A DNA stretch of 64,000 bases from Oceanicaulis alexandrii DSM 11625 (GTDB lineage Bacteria > Pseudomonadota > Alphaproteobacteria > Caulobacterales > Maricaulaceae), in assembly GCF_000420265.1 (NCBI RefSeq), contig NZ_ATUP01000001.1, positions 1,674,001 to 1,738,000 of the forward strand, given 5' to 3'. The translations under genes and the position numbers were made by a program. Numbering within the stretch: position 1 is the first letter of the stretch; each line of letters begins with the position of its first letter. Below the pieces are notes generated by a model. The model saw only the letters and a list, made by a program, of their open reading frames with translations. It was not told where the DNA came from and made no database searches. Shown piece by piece: positions 8,623 through 18,356 of this stretch.

Positions 8623-9834
8623 TTATTGGTCGACCAGTTCAAACAGTCCGGCCGCTCCCATGCCGCCAGCCACACACATGGATACGACCACATATCGCAC
8701 GCCGCGCCGACGTCCTTCCAGCAAGGCCGCGCCCACCAGGCGTGATCCGGTCATGCCGAACGGATGCCCGACGGCGATTGCGCCTCCGTTGACATTAAGC
8801 GTCTCGGGGTCAATTCCCAGCCGGTCACGGCAATAAACGATCTGACTGGCGAACGCTTCGTTGATTTCCCACAGCCCGATATCGCCGATTGTCAGCCCGG
8901 CACGGTCCAGAAGCTTGGGGATGGCGAAGACCGGCCCGATGCCCATTTCGTCAGGCGCGCAGCCTGCAGCCTGAAACCCGCGAAACACGCCCAGCACCTC
9001 GCGGCCTTCGGCCTTGGCCGTGTCGCGATCCATCAGGATTTGCGCCGCGGCGCCGTCAGAGAGCTGGCTGGCGTTGCCCGCTGTGACATATGCGCCCTCA
9101 GCAATGGTCTCGCCGCCGCTCCAAACCGGTTTCAGGGCCGAGAGCGCCTCATAGGTCGTGCCGGGACGCACGCCTTCATCGGCGGTCAATCGGACGGTTT
9201 CACGCCCGGTCTCGCCGCCATCCTTGGCGCGCACGATCTTTTCGGTCTCCAGCGCCACGATCTCCGCGTCCAGATGCCCCGCTTCGATGGCCGCCGCGGC
9301 GCGTTGCTGGCTCTCGGCGGCGTAGCGGTCTTGCGCTTCGCGGCTGATGTCATAGCGCTGAGCGACAATCTCGGCGGTCTCGATCATGGCCATATAGGCG
9401 TCAGGCGCGGCCTCCAGAACGCTGTCCGAGCGCCAGCTGGCGTCCGGCAGGCCCGGCAATCGGGTAGATGAGACAGACTCCACCCCGCCGGCGAGCATCG
9501 CGTCGGCGTCTCCGGACATGATTGAGCGCGCAGCGAACGCGATAGCGGTCAGACCTGAAGCGCATTTGCGGTCGATTGAAGTCGCAGGGAGGGTTTTCGG
9601 CAAACCGGCGGTGAACACGCTCATTCGCGCCAGATTGTAAAACTGCGGTCCGTACTGGTTGCCGACGCCGAAGATCACATCGTCGATCCGGTCAGGGTCA
9701 ATCCCGGCCCGGTCCACCGCTGCGTTCATCACGTGGGCGGCGAGCCGGTCAGGCGCGGTAGCGTTGAAGGCGCCGCGATGGGCTTTGCCGATAGGCGTGC
9801 GGGCGGTGGAGACGATGACGGCTTCGCGCGCCAT
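8623..9834 (-). CDS. Acetyl-CoA acyltransferase (thiolase family)
   Basis: This thiolase of about 403 residues cleaves 3-ketoacyl-CoA to acetyl-CoA and a shortened acyl-CoA. The nucleophilic Cys is in IDRKCASGLTAI (about C91), the catalytic His in NGGAIAVGHPFGMTGSR, and the second Cys in VVSMCVAGGMGAAG. The start at 9834 (MAREAVIVSTARTPIGKAHRG) was preferred over the upstream ATG at 9849 because AAAGGACC lies at normal spacing and the sequence then begins at the family's usual position. It is the first gene of the minus-strand beta-oxidation operon. It is divergent from the DUF3089 gene across 185 bases that hold the promoters. Confidence 0.94.
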   Translation of the reverse strand: MAREAVIVSTARTPIGKAHRGAFNATAPDRLAAHVMNAAVDRAGIDPDRIDDVIFGVGNQYGPQFYNLARMSVFTAGLPKTLPATSIDRKCASGLTAIAFAARSIMSGDADAMLAGGVESVSSTRLPGLPDASWRSDSVLEAAPDAYMAMIETAEIVAQRYDISREAQDRYAAESQQRAAAAIEAGHLDAEIVALETEKIVRAKDGGETGRETVRLTADEGVRPGTTYEALSALKPVWSGGETIAEGAYVTAGNASQLSDGAAAQILMDRDTAKAEGREVLGVFRGFQAAGCAPDEMGIGPVFAIPKLLDRAGLTIGDIGLWEINEAFASQIVYCRDRLGIDPETLNVNGGAIAVGHPFGMTGSRLVGAALLEGRRRGVRYVVVSMCVAGGMGAAGLFELVDQ

Positions 9835-10019
9835 GGCGGGTCCTTTCAAGGGCGTCAGGGCAAGCCCCGTTTCGCCATACCAGTTTTTCTATTTTTTCGG
9901 GAGCCTTATGACGCAATCGCGCACAGGGCTCAATATGGCTCTCTTTATGGTCGACATTATCAATGCCATCAACCACACTCATGCATACTCAAATAACAAA
10001 AGTCCTGGGGAGGACCCGT

Positions 10020-11192
10020 ATGAGAGCCAAGCTTCAACCTGTGATGAGAACGCTGGCGAGCGCTGTTGCGTTCGCCGCTCTGGGCGCCGCAGGTCCCGCC
10101 CTGGCGCAAGAGGGCTTCGCCGCCGCGCCTGATTATGATGACGGCGCGACCTGGCTGTGCCGGCCAGGCCGGGAGGATTCCTGCGCCATTGATCTGACCG
10201 CCGCAATCATCGCCACCGACGGATCCGTGGCGATCGAGACCCACCAAGCTGCGAGCGCACCGGCTGTCGACTGCTTTTACGTCTATCCGACCGTATCCCT
10301 CGATCCCGGCGCCAATAGCGATCTTGAGGCCGGCCCGGAAGAGCATGCGGTCGTAGCCGCCCAGTTCGCCCGCTTCAGCGAAGTCTGCCGACCGTTTGCG
10401 CCGCTTTATCGTCAGGTGACCATTCCCGCTTTGCGCGCCGCCATGGCCGGCGAGGGCGACACGATGGCCGCCGGCGTGCTGGCCTATGGCGATGTGCGCG
10501 AGGCCTGGCGGCATTACATGGCGCATGACAATGACGGGCGCGGCGTGATCCTGGTGGGTCACAGCCAGGGCGCACGCATGCTCAAAACCCTGATCGCGCA
10601 GGAAATCGAGACGGGACCGACCGTGGACCAGATCATCGGCGCCTATCTGATCGGCTATAACGTTCTGGTGCCGGAAGGCGAATCCGTGGGCGGGGACTTT
10701 TCCGTCATGCCGGTCTGCACCTCCGGCGACGAAGCCGGATGCGTCCTCTCTTACGTGACCTTCCGCGATGACGTCCCGCCGCCTGCAAACACGCGCTTTG
10801 GCCGCAGCGGGATGGACGGCATGGCGGTGGCCTGCGTCAACCCGGCGGCGCCGGGATCGACCGAGGCGACGCCGCTTGAAGCCTATCTGAGCAATCTGTC
10901 GGAGGCTTATGGCCAACAGGCTGATGAAGACGTCGCCATGATAGACGAGCGCTTCATGAAGCTTCCGGGTTTCCTGACCGCGCAATGCCTTGATCAGGAT
11001 GGCGCCCAATACCTCTCCGTGACGGTGAACGCCGACCCGCAGGACCCGCGCACCGACGTGCTGGTCGGTGATGTGGTGGTCAATGGTCAGGTGCTGGAGG
11101 ACTGGGGCCTGCACCTTGTGGACATGCATGTGGCCATGGGGGATCTGATCAACTTCGCCGCGCGTCAGATCGAGACCTACGAAGCGCGTTAG
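10020..11192 (+). CDS. Secreted DUF3089-family alpha/beta-hydrolase-like protein
   Basis: The 390-residue protein starts at ATG 10020, preceded by GGGGAGG. It opens with a signal peptide (MRAKLQPVMRTLASAVAF to ALAQ). The mature protein matches DUF3089 hydrolase-like proteins: DCFYVYPTVSLDPGANSDLE, the nucleophile elbow GHSQGARML, and GMDGMAVACVNPAAPG. The GHSQG Ser is the expected nucleophile of an esterase or lipase-like reaction in the periplasm or outside the cell. The substrate is unknown. It is divergent from the thiolase operon and could release the acids that the neighbouring beta-oxidation genes use, but this is inference. A strong hairpin lies between it and the convergent efflux operon. 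Confidence 0.85.
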   Translation: MRAKLQPVMRTLASAVAFAALGAAGPALAQEGFAAAPDYDDGATWLCRPGREDSCAIDLTAAIIATDGSVAIETHQAASAPAVDCFYVYPTVSLDPGANSDLEAGPEEHAVVAAQFARFSEVCRPFAPLYRQVTIPALRAAMAGEGDTMAAGVLAYGDVREAWRHYMAHDNDGRGVILVGHSQGARMLKTLIAQEIETGPTVDQIIGAYLIGYNVLVPEGESVGGDFSVMPVCTSGDEAGCVLSYVTFRDDVPPPANTRFGRSGMDGMAVACVNPAAPGSTEATPLEAYLSNLSEAYGQQADEDVAMIDERFMKLPGFLTAQCLDQDGAQYLSVTVNADPQDPRTDVLVGDVVVNGQVLEDWGLHLVDMHVAMGDLINFAARQIETYEAR

Positions 11193-11200
11193 ATCCAATC

Positions 11201-11234
11201 AGGGCGGGGCCGCGGTGCAACCCGGCTCCGCCCT
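11201..11234. terminator. Bidirectional hairpin terminator candidate
   Basis: AGGGCGGGGCC (11201-11211) pairs with GGCTCCGCCCT (11224-11234) with one G-T mismatch and a 12-base loop. It lies in the 74-base gap between the convergent hydrolase gene and the efflux operon. There is no strong T-tract on either side. Confidence 0.6.
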
Positions 11235-11266
11235 CGATGTGAGGTCTTCCATGGAAAGCCGCGACG

Positions 11267-12634
11267 TCAGGCGGTGGGCGCGGCCAGAGCGAGGTTGAGG
11301 GCGATGATCGCATCCGCCAGATCCGCTTCGCTGTCCACCAGCGCCTCGCGGCTGCCGATCAGCGTGCGCTGGGCGTCCAGAACATCGATGAAGCTAGCCA
11401 GGCCTTCGCGATAGAGCGCGTTGAGCTGGTCATAAGCGCGCTCGCTTTCGGTCACGGCGATTTCCAGATCGGTGAGCCTCGCTTCGACGCTCTCAATGGC
11501 GACCAGACCCGTTTCGACCTCTTCCAAAGCGCCAAGCACTGCCTGCTGATAGGCCAGCGCCGCTTCGGTCGCGCGGGCGCGCGAGGCGTCGACCTCGGCC
11601 TGACGGCGACCAAAATCAAACAGGGGCACGTCCAGAACCACAGACAGGCTAGCGGCGATGGCGTCGCCCGGGCCATCTGACAGGTCCGCTGTTACCGCGC
11701 CGGGCAGACGCAAGGCCGGATAGAGGTCCGCCTGTTGCACGCCGATGTCTGCAGTCGCTGCGACCAATCGCGCCTCGGCGGCGCGCAAGTCAGGGCGCTG
11801 GCGGAGCAGATCGGCGGGGACGCCGACCGGTATGGCGGCCTCGTAGGACAGGCCCAGAGCGTCACTGGGGGCGTCGGTGCGCGCGCTCAAAGCATCCAGC
11901 ACGCCGCCGGGGGCTTGGCCCAAGAGTACGGCCAGGGCATTGCGCGCCCGGACTTCCTGCAATTGCAAGGCGCCGCGCTGGGCGCGGGTCCGCGCCAGAT
12001 CGGCGGTGGCCCGACGGACGTCGAGATCGGCGGACAGGCCGGCCTCGGCGCGACGCTCGACGATATCCAGCGTGCGCTGTTGAAGTTCGAGCGAGGTGTC
12101 CAGAAGCGTCAATCGTGCCCGGGCGCGTCGAGCGTCCACATAAAGAGACACCGCCGTTGCGGCGGTCAGGCGCTGGATGTCCGAAAGCTCGAATTGCGTG
12201 GCCAGCACGTTGGCGCGGGCGCGTTCTTCGGTGCGGCGCAACTGGCCGTTCACATCCACGATCTGGCTGAAACTCAGGCCGGCGGAGGCTGTATCCCGAC
12301 CGGATGTGCGCACACTGGCGTCTGCGCCCGCGTCCAGCGTGGGGAGGAAATCCGATCGCGCGGCCCCGGCGAGCGCCTCGGCGGCGACCAGACGTTCCGC
12401 GCTCTGGCGAATGTCGAGATTGCGGGTGAGGGCGGTTTCAACAAGCGTGTTGAGTTCCGGCTCTGAAAAGCCGGTCCACCAGGCGTCTTCAAGCGGGCGG
12501 ACGGCCTCGCGTTCAAGCGTGCGGCTGTACTGGGCTGGCTCGGCCGTTTGCGGGGCCACATAGTCCGGGCCGACGGCGCAACTTGCGAGCAGAAGCGTCA
12601 GCAAGGCGGGGGACAGTTTTTGTATCAGGGTCAT
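11267..12634 (-). CDS. RND efflux outer-membrane factor lipoprotein (NodT/OprM family)
   Basis: The 455-residue TolC-like outer-membrane channel ends the efflux chain. The N-terminus MTLIQKLSPALLTLLLASCAVGPDYVAP has a lipobox (LLASC) and the family's CAVGPDY start. Two OEP repeats follow, with long heptad-rich helices such as ADLYPALRLPGAVT and LNALYREGLASFIDVLDAQR, the latter a near-universal OprM motif. The start overlaps the RND permease stop by 4 bases (ATGA), so translation is coupled. It is the last gene of the operon. Confidence 0.95.
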   Translation of the reverse strand: MTLIQKLSPALLTLLLASCAVGPDYVAPQTAEPAQYSRTLEREAVRPLEDAWWTGFSEPELNTLVETALTRNLDIRQSAERLVAAEALAGAARSDFLPTLDAGADASVRTSGRDTASAGLSFSQIVDVNGQLRRTEERARANVLATQFELSDIQRLTAATAVSLYVDARRARARLTLLDTSLELQQRTLDIVERRAEAGLSADLDVRRATADLARTRAQRGALQLQEVRARNALAVLLGQAPGGVLDALSARTDAPSDALGLSYEAAIPVGVPADLLRQRPDLRAAEARLVAATADIGVQQADLYPALRLPGAVTADLSDGPGDAIAASLSVVLDVPLFDFGRRQAEVDASRARATEAALAYQQAVLGALEEVETGLVAIESVEARLTDLEIAVTESERAYDQLNALYREGLASFIDVLDAQRTLIGSREALVDSEADLADAIIALNLALAAPTA

Positions 12635-15600
12635 TGCGCAGGCCCCGGCTCGATCCCGGCCTTTTCAGCCGTGTCGAGTTCTTCGGCCAGACGCTGTTCG
12701 GCGGCGATCCGCGGCGTGCCGAAGCGCGCCAGCCCCAGATAGACGACCGGCGTCAAGAACAGGGTGAAGGCGGCGGCCAGTCCCAGACCGCCGAACACCG
12801 TCCAGCCGATGGACGCGCGCGCTTCGGCGCCCGCTCCGGTCGCGAGGATGAGAGGCAGGGCGCCGAGCACGGTCGAGATCAGCGTCATGGCGATGGGGCG
12901 CAAACGCAGGGTTGCTGCTTCCTCGATGGCGGCGCGCACCGACTTGCCTTCGGCGCGCAGCTGGTCGGCGAATTCCACCACCAGAATGCCGTTTTTCGCC
13001 ATCAGCCCGATCAGCATGACCAGCCCGATCTGGGAGAAGATGTTCAGCGACGTGCCGGTGAAGAAGAGTGCATAAACCGCGGCGGCCAGGGCGAACGGCA
13101 CCGTGATCAGGATCACGATCGGGCCTGTCAGGCTTTCAAACTGGGCCGCCAGCACCAGAAACACGATGACCAGCGCGAAGCCATAGGTCAGCGCGAGTTC
13201 TCTGGTGGCCTGGTTGAGCGTTTCCGCTTCGCCTTCAAACAGCATCTCGATGTCCGAGGGCAGGGTCTCTTCTCCCAGACGCCGCATCTCTTCGACAGCA
13301 TCCGAGATTGTCGCGCCGCCCACAATGTCGGCTTCCAACTCGATGGCGCGGCGTTGTTCGGTGCGATCCAGCTCGGCGGCTACGCCTTCTTCGACAATGG
13401 TGGTCAGCGCGGACAGCGGAATCAGGTCGCCGGTATTGGATCGAACATAAAGATTGCGCAGGTCGGAAGGGTCGCGCACCGCGCCGCTTTCGCTTTCCAG
13501 GATGATCGGAATGGCTTGGTCGTCTACGTTGAGATCAACAAGATTGTCGCCGTCCACCATGGCGCGCAGGGTCACCGCCAGCTCGCTCAGCGGCACGCCC
13601 AGATCCGCCGCCCGGCGGCGGTCGATCTGGATGGAGAGCTGGGGCTGGGTCGGCTCATAGCTGATGTCGGGGTTTTCCAGAATGTCGGACCGGGCGTTGA
13701 TCGCGTCCGCCAGCGCCCGCGCCGCCTCGAAGATTTCCAGATAATCACCGCCGGTTAGCGCCACTTCGATGCCGCTGCGCTGGCCGCCGCCCACATTCAG
13801 ACTGCCGCGCCCGAACGGGCTGGCGCGTACGCCGGGGATTTCAGACAAGGGACCGCGAAGGGCTTCGACCAGCTCCTGCTGGCTGATGTCACGGTCTTCC
13901 CACGGGGCGAGCGGCGCGGTGATGAAGACCCGGTTCGGATCCCAACGGCCTACCACTGTGAAGAACGACTGGATGGTTCCGTCATCCACATAGGGCTGCA
14001 AGACGGCTTCAATGGCGTCCGTCTGACGGTCCATGTAATCAAGTCCTACCCCGTCCGGTCCGCCGGCCCAGACATAAATGACGCCGCGGTCCTCTTCCGG
14101 GGTCAGCTCGCGATCAAGCGCAAGCGCGGCGAAACAGGCCCCGACGCCCGCAAGGACGCAAATACCGACAGTAATCCAGGGATGGTTCAGCGCGCCCCGG
14201 ATCGCGACGCCATAGCTGCGATCCAGATACCCGCCGACCCGGCGGAGCGGGCTTTGCTTGTCATCATTGGCGGTCAGGTTCAGACGCGCCGCAAAAGCGG
14301 GCACCACCGTCAGCGCCACGAAGGAAGAGATGATGACCGCCAGCGCCAGAAGAAAGCCGAATTCGCGGAACAGGCGCCCGGCGGTGGAGGGCAGGAAGGA
14401 GATGGGGACGAAAACCGCGACCAGTACCGCCGTGGTCGCCACCACGGGGAAATAGACCTGGCGCGTGCCGATCACCGCCGCGGCGCGCCGTCCCATGCCT
14501 TTGGACTGAAGGCGGTGGATGTTCTCAAGCACCACGATGGCGTCATCCACGATCAGGCCGGTGGCGAGGACCAGCGCCAGCAGCGTCAGAAGATTGATCG
14601 AGAACCCGAAGACCCAGAGCCCGGCGATGGCGCCGATCAGGGCGGCCGGAATGGCGGCGGAGGGGATCAGGGTCGCCCGGAACTTGCCCAGGAACACCCA
14701 GATGACGCTGACCACGATCAGAACCGTCAGCGCCAGGGTCAGCATGACTTCCTGTACGGAAATGCGGATGAATTGCGCATCGTCTGAGGTGACCTGGATC
14801 TCAAGGTCATCAAAACGGTCGTTCAGCTGCTCGACCCTCGCCTGCACGGCGTCTGAAATATTGATGGTGTTGGACCGCGCCTGCCGGATCACGCCCATGC
14901 CGATGATGTTGCGGCCATTGAGGCGGGTGAAGCTGGAGGCGTCAGCCGGCGCGAAAAAGGCTTCCGCCACATCGCCGATGCGGGTCTGGCCGTCAATGAT
15001 CACGTCCTTGACCCGTTCAGGCGTCGCAGCCGTCGCTTCGGCGCGGACGATCAGTTGCTGGTCTTCAGAGCGAAAGCTGCCCACGGGCACGTCAAACGGC
15101 GCCTGGCGCAGCGCGTCCGCCACATCGCCGACCGTCAGGCCGAACCGGCTGAGACGGATCGGATCGATCACCACGCGCAGCTGGCGCTCTCGCGTGCCGA
15201 ACAGATTGACGGCGGCCACGCCGTCCACGGCGGTGATCTCCGGAACGATGTCGTTCTCGACCAGGCGCGTCAGTTCCTGCTCGTCATATACATCGCTGAG
15301 CACGGCCAGGCTGAGAATGGATTCAGCGTCATTGTCGGCCTTGACGACCGTGACCTGCTCGACCCGGTCGGGCAGGCGGCGGCTGACCTGGCTGACAGCT
15401 TCGCGGATGTCGGACGCAGCGGCGTCCAGATCCACGCCCGCATTGAACTCCACGCGGATGCGAGTGGAGTTTTCCTCGCTGGAGGACCGGATTTCACGGA
15501 CGCCGGAGACCCGCGCTGCGGCGCCTTCAAGAACGCTGGTGACTTCCGCATCGACCGTTTCGGGCGCGGCGCCGGGAAAGGCGGCGGTGATTGTGACGAT

Positions 15601-15744
15601 GGGCCGGTCCACATCGGGCAGCTCACGCACTTCGACGCCCAGCAAGGCGGCGAGGCCGGCGATCACGATCATCAGGTTGAGCACCACCGCCAGAATGGGG
15701 CGCTTGACGGCGAGGGCGGGAAGATCGGATCCGGGCGTTTTCAT
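12631..15744 (-). CDS. RND efflux pump inner-membrane permease (HAE1/AcrB-like)
   Basis: At 1037 residues the protein is the usual RND length. Its first transmembrane helix begins ALAVKRPILAVVLNLMIVIAG. Two large periplasmic loops follow (about residues 45-330 and 560-860). The proton-relay region has LATGLIVDDAIVVLENIHR (paired Asp residues in TM4) and the second half has GLMAKNGILVVEFADQL. It exports small molecules from membrane or periplasm using the proton gradient. It overlaps the adaptor gene upstream and the outer-membrane gene downstream by 4 bases each, so all three make one tripartite pump. No dedicated regulator gene lies next to it. The substrate is not predictable; the type suggests drugs or lipophilic compounds. 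Confidence 0.96.
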   Translation of the reverse strand: MKTPGSDLPALAVKRPILAVVLNLMIVIAGLAALLGVEVRELPDVDRPIVTITAAFPGAAPETVDAEVTSVLEGAAARVSGVREIRSSSEENSTRIRVEFNAGVDLDAAASDIREAVSQVSRRLPDRVEQVTVVKADNDAESILSLAVLSDVYDEQELTRLVENDIVPEITAVDGVAAVNLFGTRERQLRVVIDPIRLSRFGLTVGDVADALRQAPFDVPVGSFRSEDQQLIVRAEATAATPERVKDVIIDGQTRIGDVAEAFFAPADASSFTRLNGRNIIGMGVIRQARSNTINISDAVQARVEQLNDRFDDLEIQVTSDDAQFIRISVQEVMLTLALTVLIVVSVIWVFLGKFRATLIPSAAIPAALIGAIAGLWVFGFSINLLTLLALVLATGLIVDDAIVVLENIHRLQSKGMGRRAAAVIGTRQVYFPVVATTAVLVAVFVPISFLPSTAGRLFREFGFLLALAVIISSFVALTVVPAFAARLNLTANDDKQSPLRRVGGYLDRSYGVAIRGALNHPWITVGICVLAGVGACFAALALDRELTPEEDRGVIYVWAGGPDGVGLDYMDRQTDAIEAVLQPYVDDGTIQSFFTVVGRWDPNRVFITAPLAPWEDRDISQQELVEALRGPLSEIPGVRASPFGRGSLNVGGGQRSGIEVALTGGDYLEIFEAARALADAINARSDILENPDISYEPTQPQLSIQIDRRRAADLGVPLSELAVTLRAMVDGDNLVDLNVDDQAIPIILESESGAVRDPSDLRNLYVRSNTGDLIPLSALTTIVEEGVAAELDRTEQRRAIELEADIVGGATISDAVEEMRRLGEETLPSDIEMLFEGEAETLNQATRELALTYGFALVIVFLVLAAQFESLTGPIVILITVPFALAAAVYALFFTGTSLNIFSQIGLVMLIGLMAKNGILVVEFADQLRAEGKSVRAAIEEAATLRLRPIAMTLISTVLGALPLILATGAGAEARASIGWTVFGGLGLAAAFTLFLTPVVYLGLARFGTPRIAAEQRLAEELDTAEKAGIEPGPAQ

Positions 15745-16856
15745 TGCGCCAGCCCGCTATCGCTCACAGACGTTGCGCCGGCCGTGGCGCGCGTGTCGGT
15801 GTCAGAGCGGCGGCGAATCTCGAGAAGGTCAACGGCCGCGCCTTCGCGCATGCGCTGGACGCCTTCGGCAACGACCAGTTCTCCGGCTGAAAGGTCGCCG
15901 CTGACCAGAACACGGCCCTGCCGGCGCTGGACCAGCGTAACGGCTTCGCGTTCGGCGCGCCCGTCGCGGACCAGCCAGACATAAGCGCCGTCGCTGCCCC
16001 AGCTGATCGCGGCTTCAGGTACTACAGGGCGCGTGTTGGAAAGCAGTTCGAAGCCGACGCGGAAGCTCATGCCCGGACGCAGGGCGTCCGCCTGGTTATC
16101 GATCTCGGCGCGGACGGTGAAGGTGCGCGAGGTCGGATCGATCCGGCTGTCCACATTGATGATGCGGGCGGAATAGGTTTGTTCGGGGCCGGCGAAGGGC
16201 GTGGCCTGCACGCGATCACCGACGGAGATGCGGCTGAAGACCTGCTCTGACGGGTCAAAATCCACGTACAGGACCGATCGGTCATCCAGCTCGGTGATGG
16301 CGGTGCTGGGCGTGATGCGGGCGCCGGCGTCAATATCCGTCAGGCCCAGATAGCCTGAGAACGGCGCATAGACCGTGCGGCGAGCCAAGGCGATGCGCGC
16401 CTGCTCGAGCTCGATGCGCGCCGCATCCAGCGCGGTTTCCGCCTCGTCGATCTGGCTGTCGGACACGGCGCCGGTGTTTTCGATGCGCCGATAGCGCGCC
16501 AGCAACTGCTCGGCCTCCCTGACGGCGACTTCGGACAGACGCACTTCCAGGCGTTCCTGATCGGCTTCCAGACGGACAAGCGGCGCGCCGCCCTCCACCC
16601 ATTCGCCGGCGGAGAAAGCGACCGCCTCCACCTGTCCGGCGGTTTCAGGATAGATCGTGGCGTTCGCGCGGGCGCGAGCGGTGCCCAGCACTTCGATGCG
16701 CTCGGCTTCGCGCTCCAGGATCACCTCTTGGGCGATCACGCCGACACCCCTGGGCGCCTCTCCCGCGCCCGGTTGACCGGGTTCGGAAGACGGGTCCTGC
16801 GAACAGGCGGAGGCGACACACGTCGCCGCGAGACAGACCATCAAGCGTTTGAACAT
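15741..16856 (-). CDS. RND efflux periplasmic adaptor lipoprotein (membrane fusion protein)
   Basis: The 371-residue protein was started at ATG 16856 because it opens a lipoprotein signal (MFKRLMVCLAATCVASACSQ, lipobox ASAC). The longer upstream open frame is Arg-rich and unlike the family. The protein has the split biotinyl-lipoyl halves (YPETAGQVEAVAFSAGEWVEG and TVYAPFSGYLGLTDIDAGAR), an alpha-helical hairpin between them, a beta-barrel (VDFDPSEQVFSRISVGDRVQ) and a membrane-proximal domain (GAYVWLVRDGRAEREAVTLVQ). It bridges the RND permease and the outer-membrane factor, and it is the first gene of the operon. Confidence 0.95.
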   Translation of the reverse strand: MFKRLMVCLAATCVASACSQDPSSEPGQPGAGEAPRGVGVIAQEVILEREAERIEVLGTARARANATIYPETAGQVEAVAFSAGEWVEGGAPLVRLEADQERLEVRLSEVAVREAEQLLARYRRIENTGAVSDSQIDEAETALDAARIELEQARIALARRTVYAPFSGYLGLTDIDAGARITPSTAITELDDRSVLYVDFDPSEQVFSRISVGDRVQATPFAGPEQTYSARIINVDSRIDPTSRTFTVRAEIDNQADALRPGMSFRVGFELLSNTRPVVPEAAISWGSDGAYVWLVRDGRAEREAVTLVQRRQGRVLVSGDLSAGELVVAEGVQRMREGAAVDLLEIRRRSDTDTRATAGATSVSDSGLAQ

Positions 16857-16912
16857 GCCCCGGTCTACGCAGGCCGGCGCCGACCGGATCACATCTCCAG
16901 GCTTATTGCGCG

Positions 16913-18199
16913 TCAGGCAGGATCGCTCTCGGCGTCTGCGGCTTCCTCCACGGCGGTTTCCGCCCAGTACTCGCCGCCGACCATGGCGGCGGGCGCGAGC
17001 AGGTAATCCTCGGTGCTGTCGGGCGCCTCGCGGCGCGTGATCCGGTAAACCGCGATGGCGGAGAGCAGCAGGCACAAGCCGATCAGGTAATAGGCGAAGC
17101 CGCTGGGGCCGATCAGGCCCATCAGAACGCCTGTGCCGATGGGCCCCATCACCGCGCCGGCGCCGTAGACCATGACCAGCGCGCTTGACGCCGCCGTCAT
17201 CTGGTCGGGTTCAAGCCAGTCATGAGTGTGCGCCATGGATAGCGGATAGAGCGTCATGGTCAGCCCGCCGGCGAAGAACCCGGTCACGGTCAGGGCGATC
17301 AGGCCCATGTCCGCCGCCATGGGCAGCAGCGCCGCAGCGACGGCGGCTGCGGAAGCGACAGCGCCGATGATCACCCGGCGGTCGATGGCGTCGGACAAAC
17401 GCCCGATAGGCCATTGCAGGGCGGCGCCGCCTACCAGGGTCGCGGCGATGAACACCGACACCCCGCTCACCTCCAGCCCGATGCGGCGCGCATAGACCGC
17501 ACCCATGCCCAGAATGATGCCGTTGGCGACGCCGGCGCAAAAACTGCCTGTCAGTCCGAGCGGAGAAATCGCGAACAGCTTGCGCAGGGTCAGGCGCTCG
17601 ACCTCCAGAATGTAGTGCGGTTGGGGGGCCGAGCTGAGCAGAATGGGCACCAGCGCGCCTGAAATGATGATGGAGGAGAGGACGTAGAGCGTCAGGCTGG
17701 CTGTCGGCGCGGTGTTCAGCAGCCCTTGCCCGATGGCGAGGCTGCCATGGGTGATGATCATGTAGATCGCCAGCAACGCCCCGCGATAGGTGTTGGAGCT
17801 TTCGCGATTCAGCCAGCTTTCGGCCACCACATACAGGCCTGCAAAGCTGAAACCGGTCAGAAAGCGCATGCCGGACCAGACGATGGGATCAATCAGCAGC
17901 CCATGCACCAGGATCGCGATAGAGCCGATCGAGGCCAGGGCGGCGAAGGTGCGCACATGGCCGACCTTGGCGATCAGGCGTTCGGCGCTGGCTGACCCGG
18001 CGAAAAATCCAGCGAAGTAACTGGTCATCACCAGGCCCGTCAGGGTGGCGGAAAAGCCGGAGTCTTCGGCCACCACGCCCAGAAGCGTGCCTTGCAAGCC
18101 GTTGCCGGCGAGCAGCAGCGCGATCCCAAGCAAGAGCGCCCAGAGCTGAATAACAGCGCCCAAAAGGCTGCGTTCTTCCATTTGCGGCGCGTTGGTCAT
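16913..18199 (-). CDS. MFS transporter (YcaD-like)
   Basis: This 428-residue protein has 12 predicted membrane helices. The loop between helices 2 and 3 reads SAERLIAKVGHVRTFA, a variant of the MFS motif A. FLTGFSFAGLYVVAESWLN and RGALLAIYMIITHGSLAIGQ match the YcaD-like branch. The C-terminal tail of about 40 residues is acidic. A GGGAG ribosome binding site precedes the ATG. It lies 56 bases upstream of the efflux adaptor on the same strand and could be co-transcribed with the pump. Substrate unknown. Confidence 0.88.
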   Translation of the reverse strand: MTNAPQMEERSLLGAVIQLWALLLGIALLLAGNGLQGTLLGVVAEDSGFSATLTGLVMTSYFAGFFAGSASAERLIAKVGHVRTFAALASIGSIAILVHGLLIDPIVWSGMRFLTGFSFAGLYVVAESWLNRESSNTYRGALLAIYMIITHGSLAIGQGLLNTAPTASLTLYVLSSIIISGALVPILLSSAPQPHYILEVERLTLRKLFAISPLGLTGSFCAGVANGIILGMGAVYARRIGLEVSGVSVFIAATLVGGAALQWPIGRLSDAIDRRVIIGAVASAAAVAAALLPMAADMGLIALTVTGFFAGGLTMTLYPLSMAHTHDWLEPDQMTAASSALVMVYGAGAVMGPIGTGVLMGLIGPSGFAYYLIGLCLLLSAIAVYRITRREAPDSTEDYLLAPAAMVGGEYWAETAVEEAADAESDPA

Positions 18200-18278
18200 T
18201 GGCCAGCTCCCATATCTCAGACTTTCGCGTGTGCCTGAGACCGTGGGGCGGCGTCAATTCATTCCTCGATCAGGGTTA

Positions 18279-18308
18279 AGGCGGGCGCCTTGATCAAGGC
18301 GCCCGCCT
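18279..18308. terminator. Perfect 30-bp palindrome (15-bp arms, no spacer), probable terminator or cruciform
   Basis: AGGCGGGCGCCTTGA (18279-18293) is followed immediately by its exact reverse complement (18294-18308). It lies 48 bases past the end of the minus-strand autotransporter gene and about 80 bases before the MFS start. A transcript would fold into a very GC-rich hairpin closed by TTGATCAA. There is no T-tract, so it could be a terminator, an mRNA 3' stabiliser or a protein-binding palindrome. Confidence 0.6.
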
Positions 18309-18356
18309 GCTCGGGCCCTTAGAGCTCTGCAGCCTCTGGGCGGGTGGATGCAGATG

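Noticed and set aside
9969-11198. Minus-strand frame of the same length as the DUF3089 gene
   Set aside because: The plus-strand protein has a signal peptide and GHSQG motif; the minus-strand product has no recognisable features.
14519-15984. Plus-strand frames opposite the RND permease and adaptor
   Set aside because: Ser/Arg-rich shadow frames opposite an operon with ATGA-coupled genes.
16857-17075. N-terminal extension of the efflux adaptor
   Set aside because: Arg-rich, overlaps the MFS gene, and removes the lipoprotein signal that begins at 16856.
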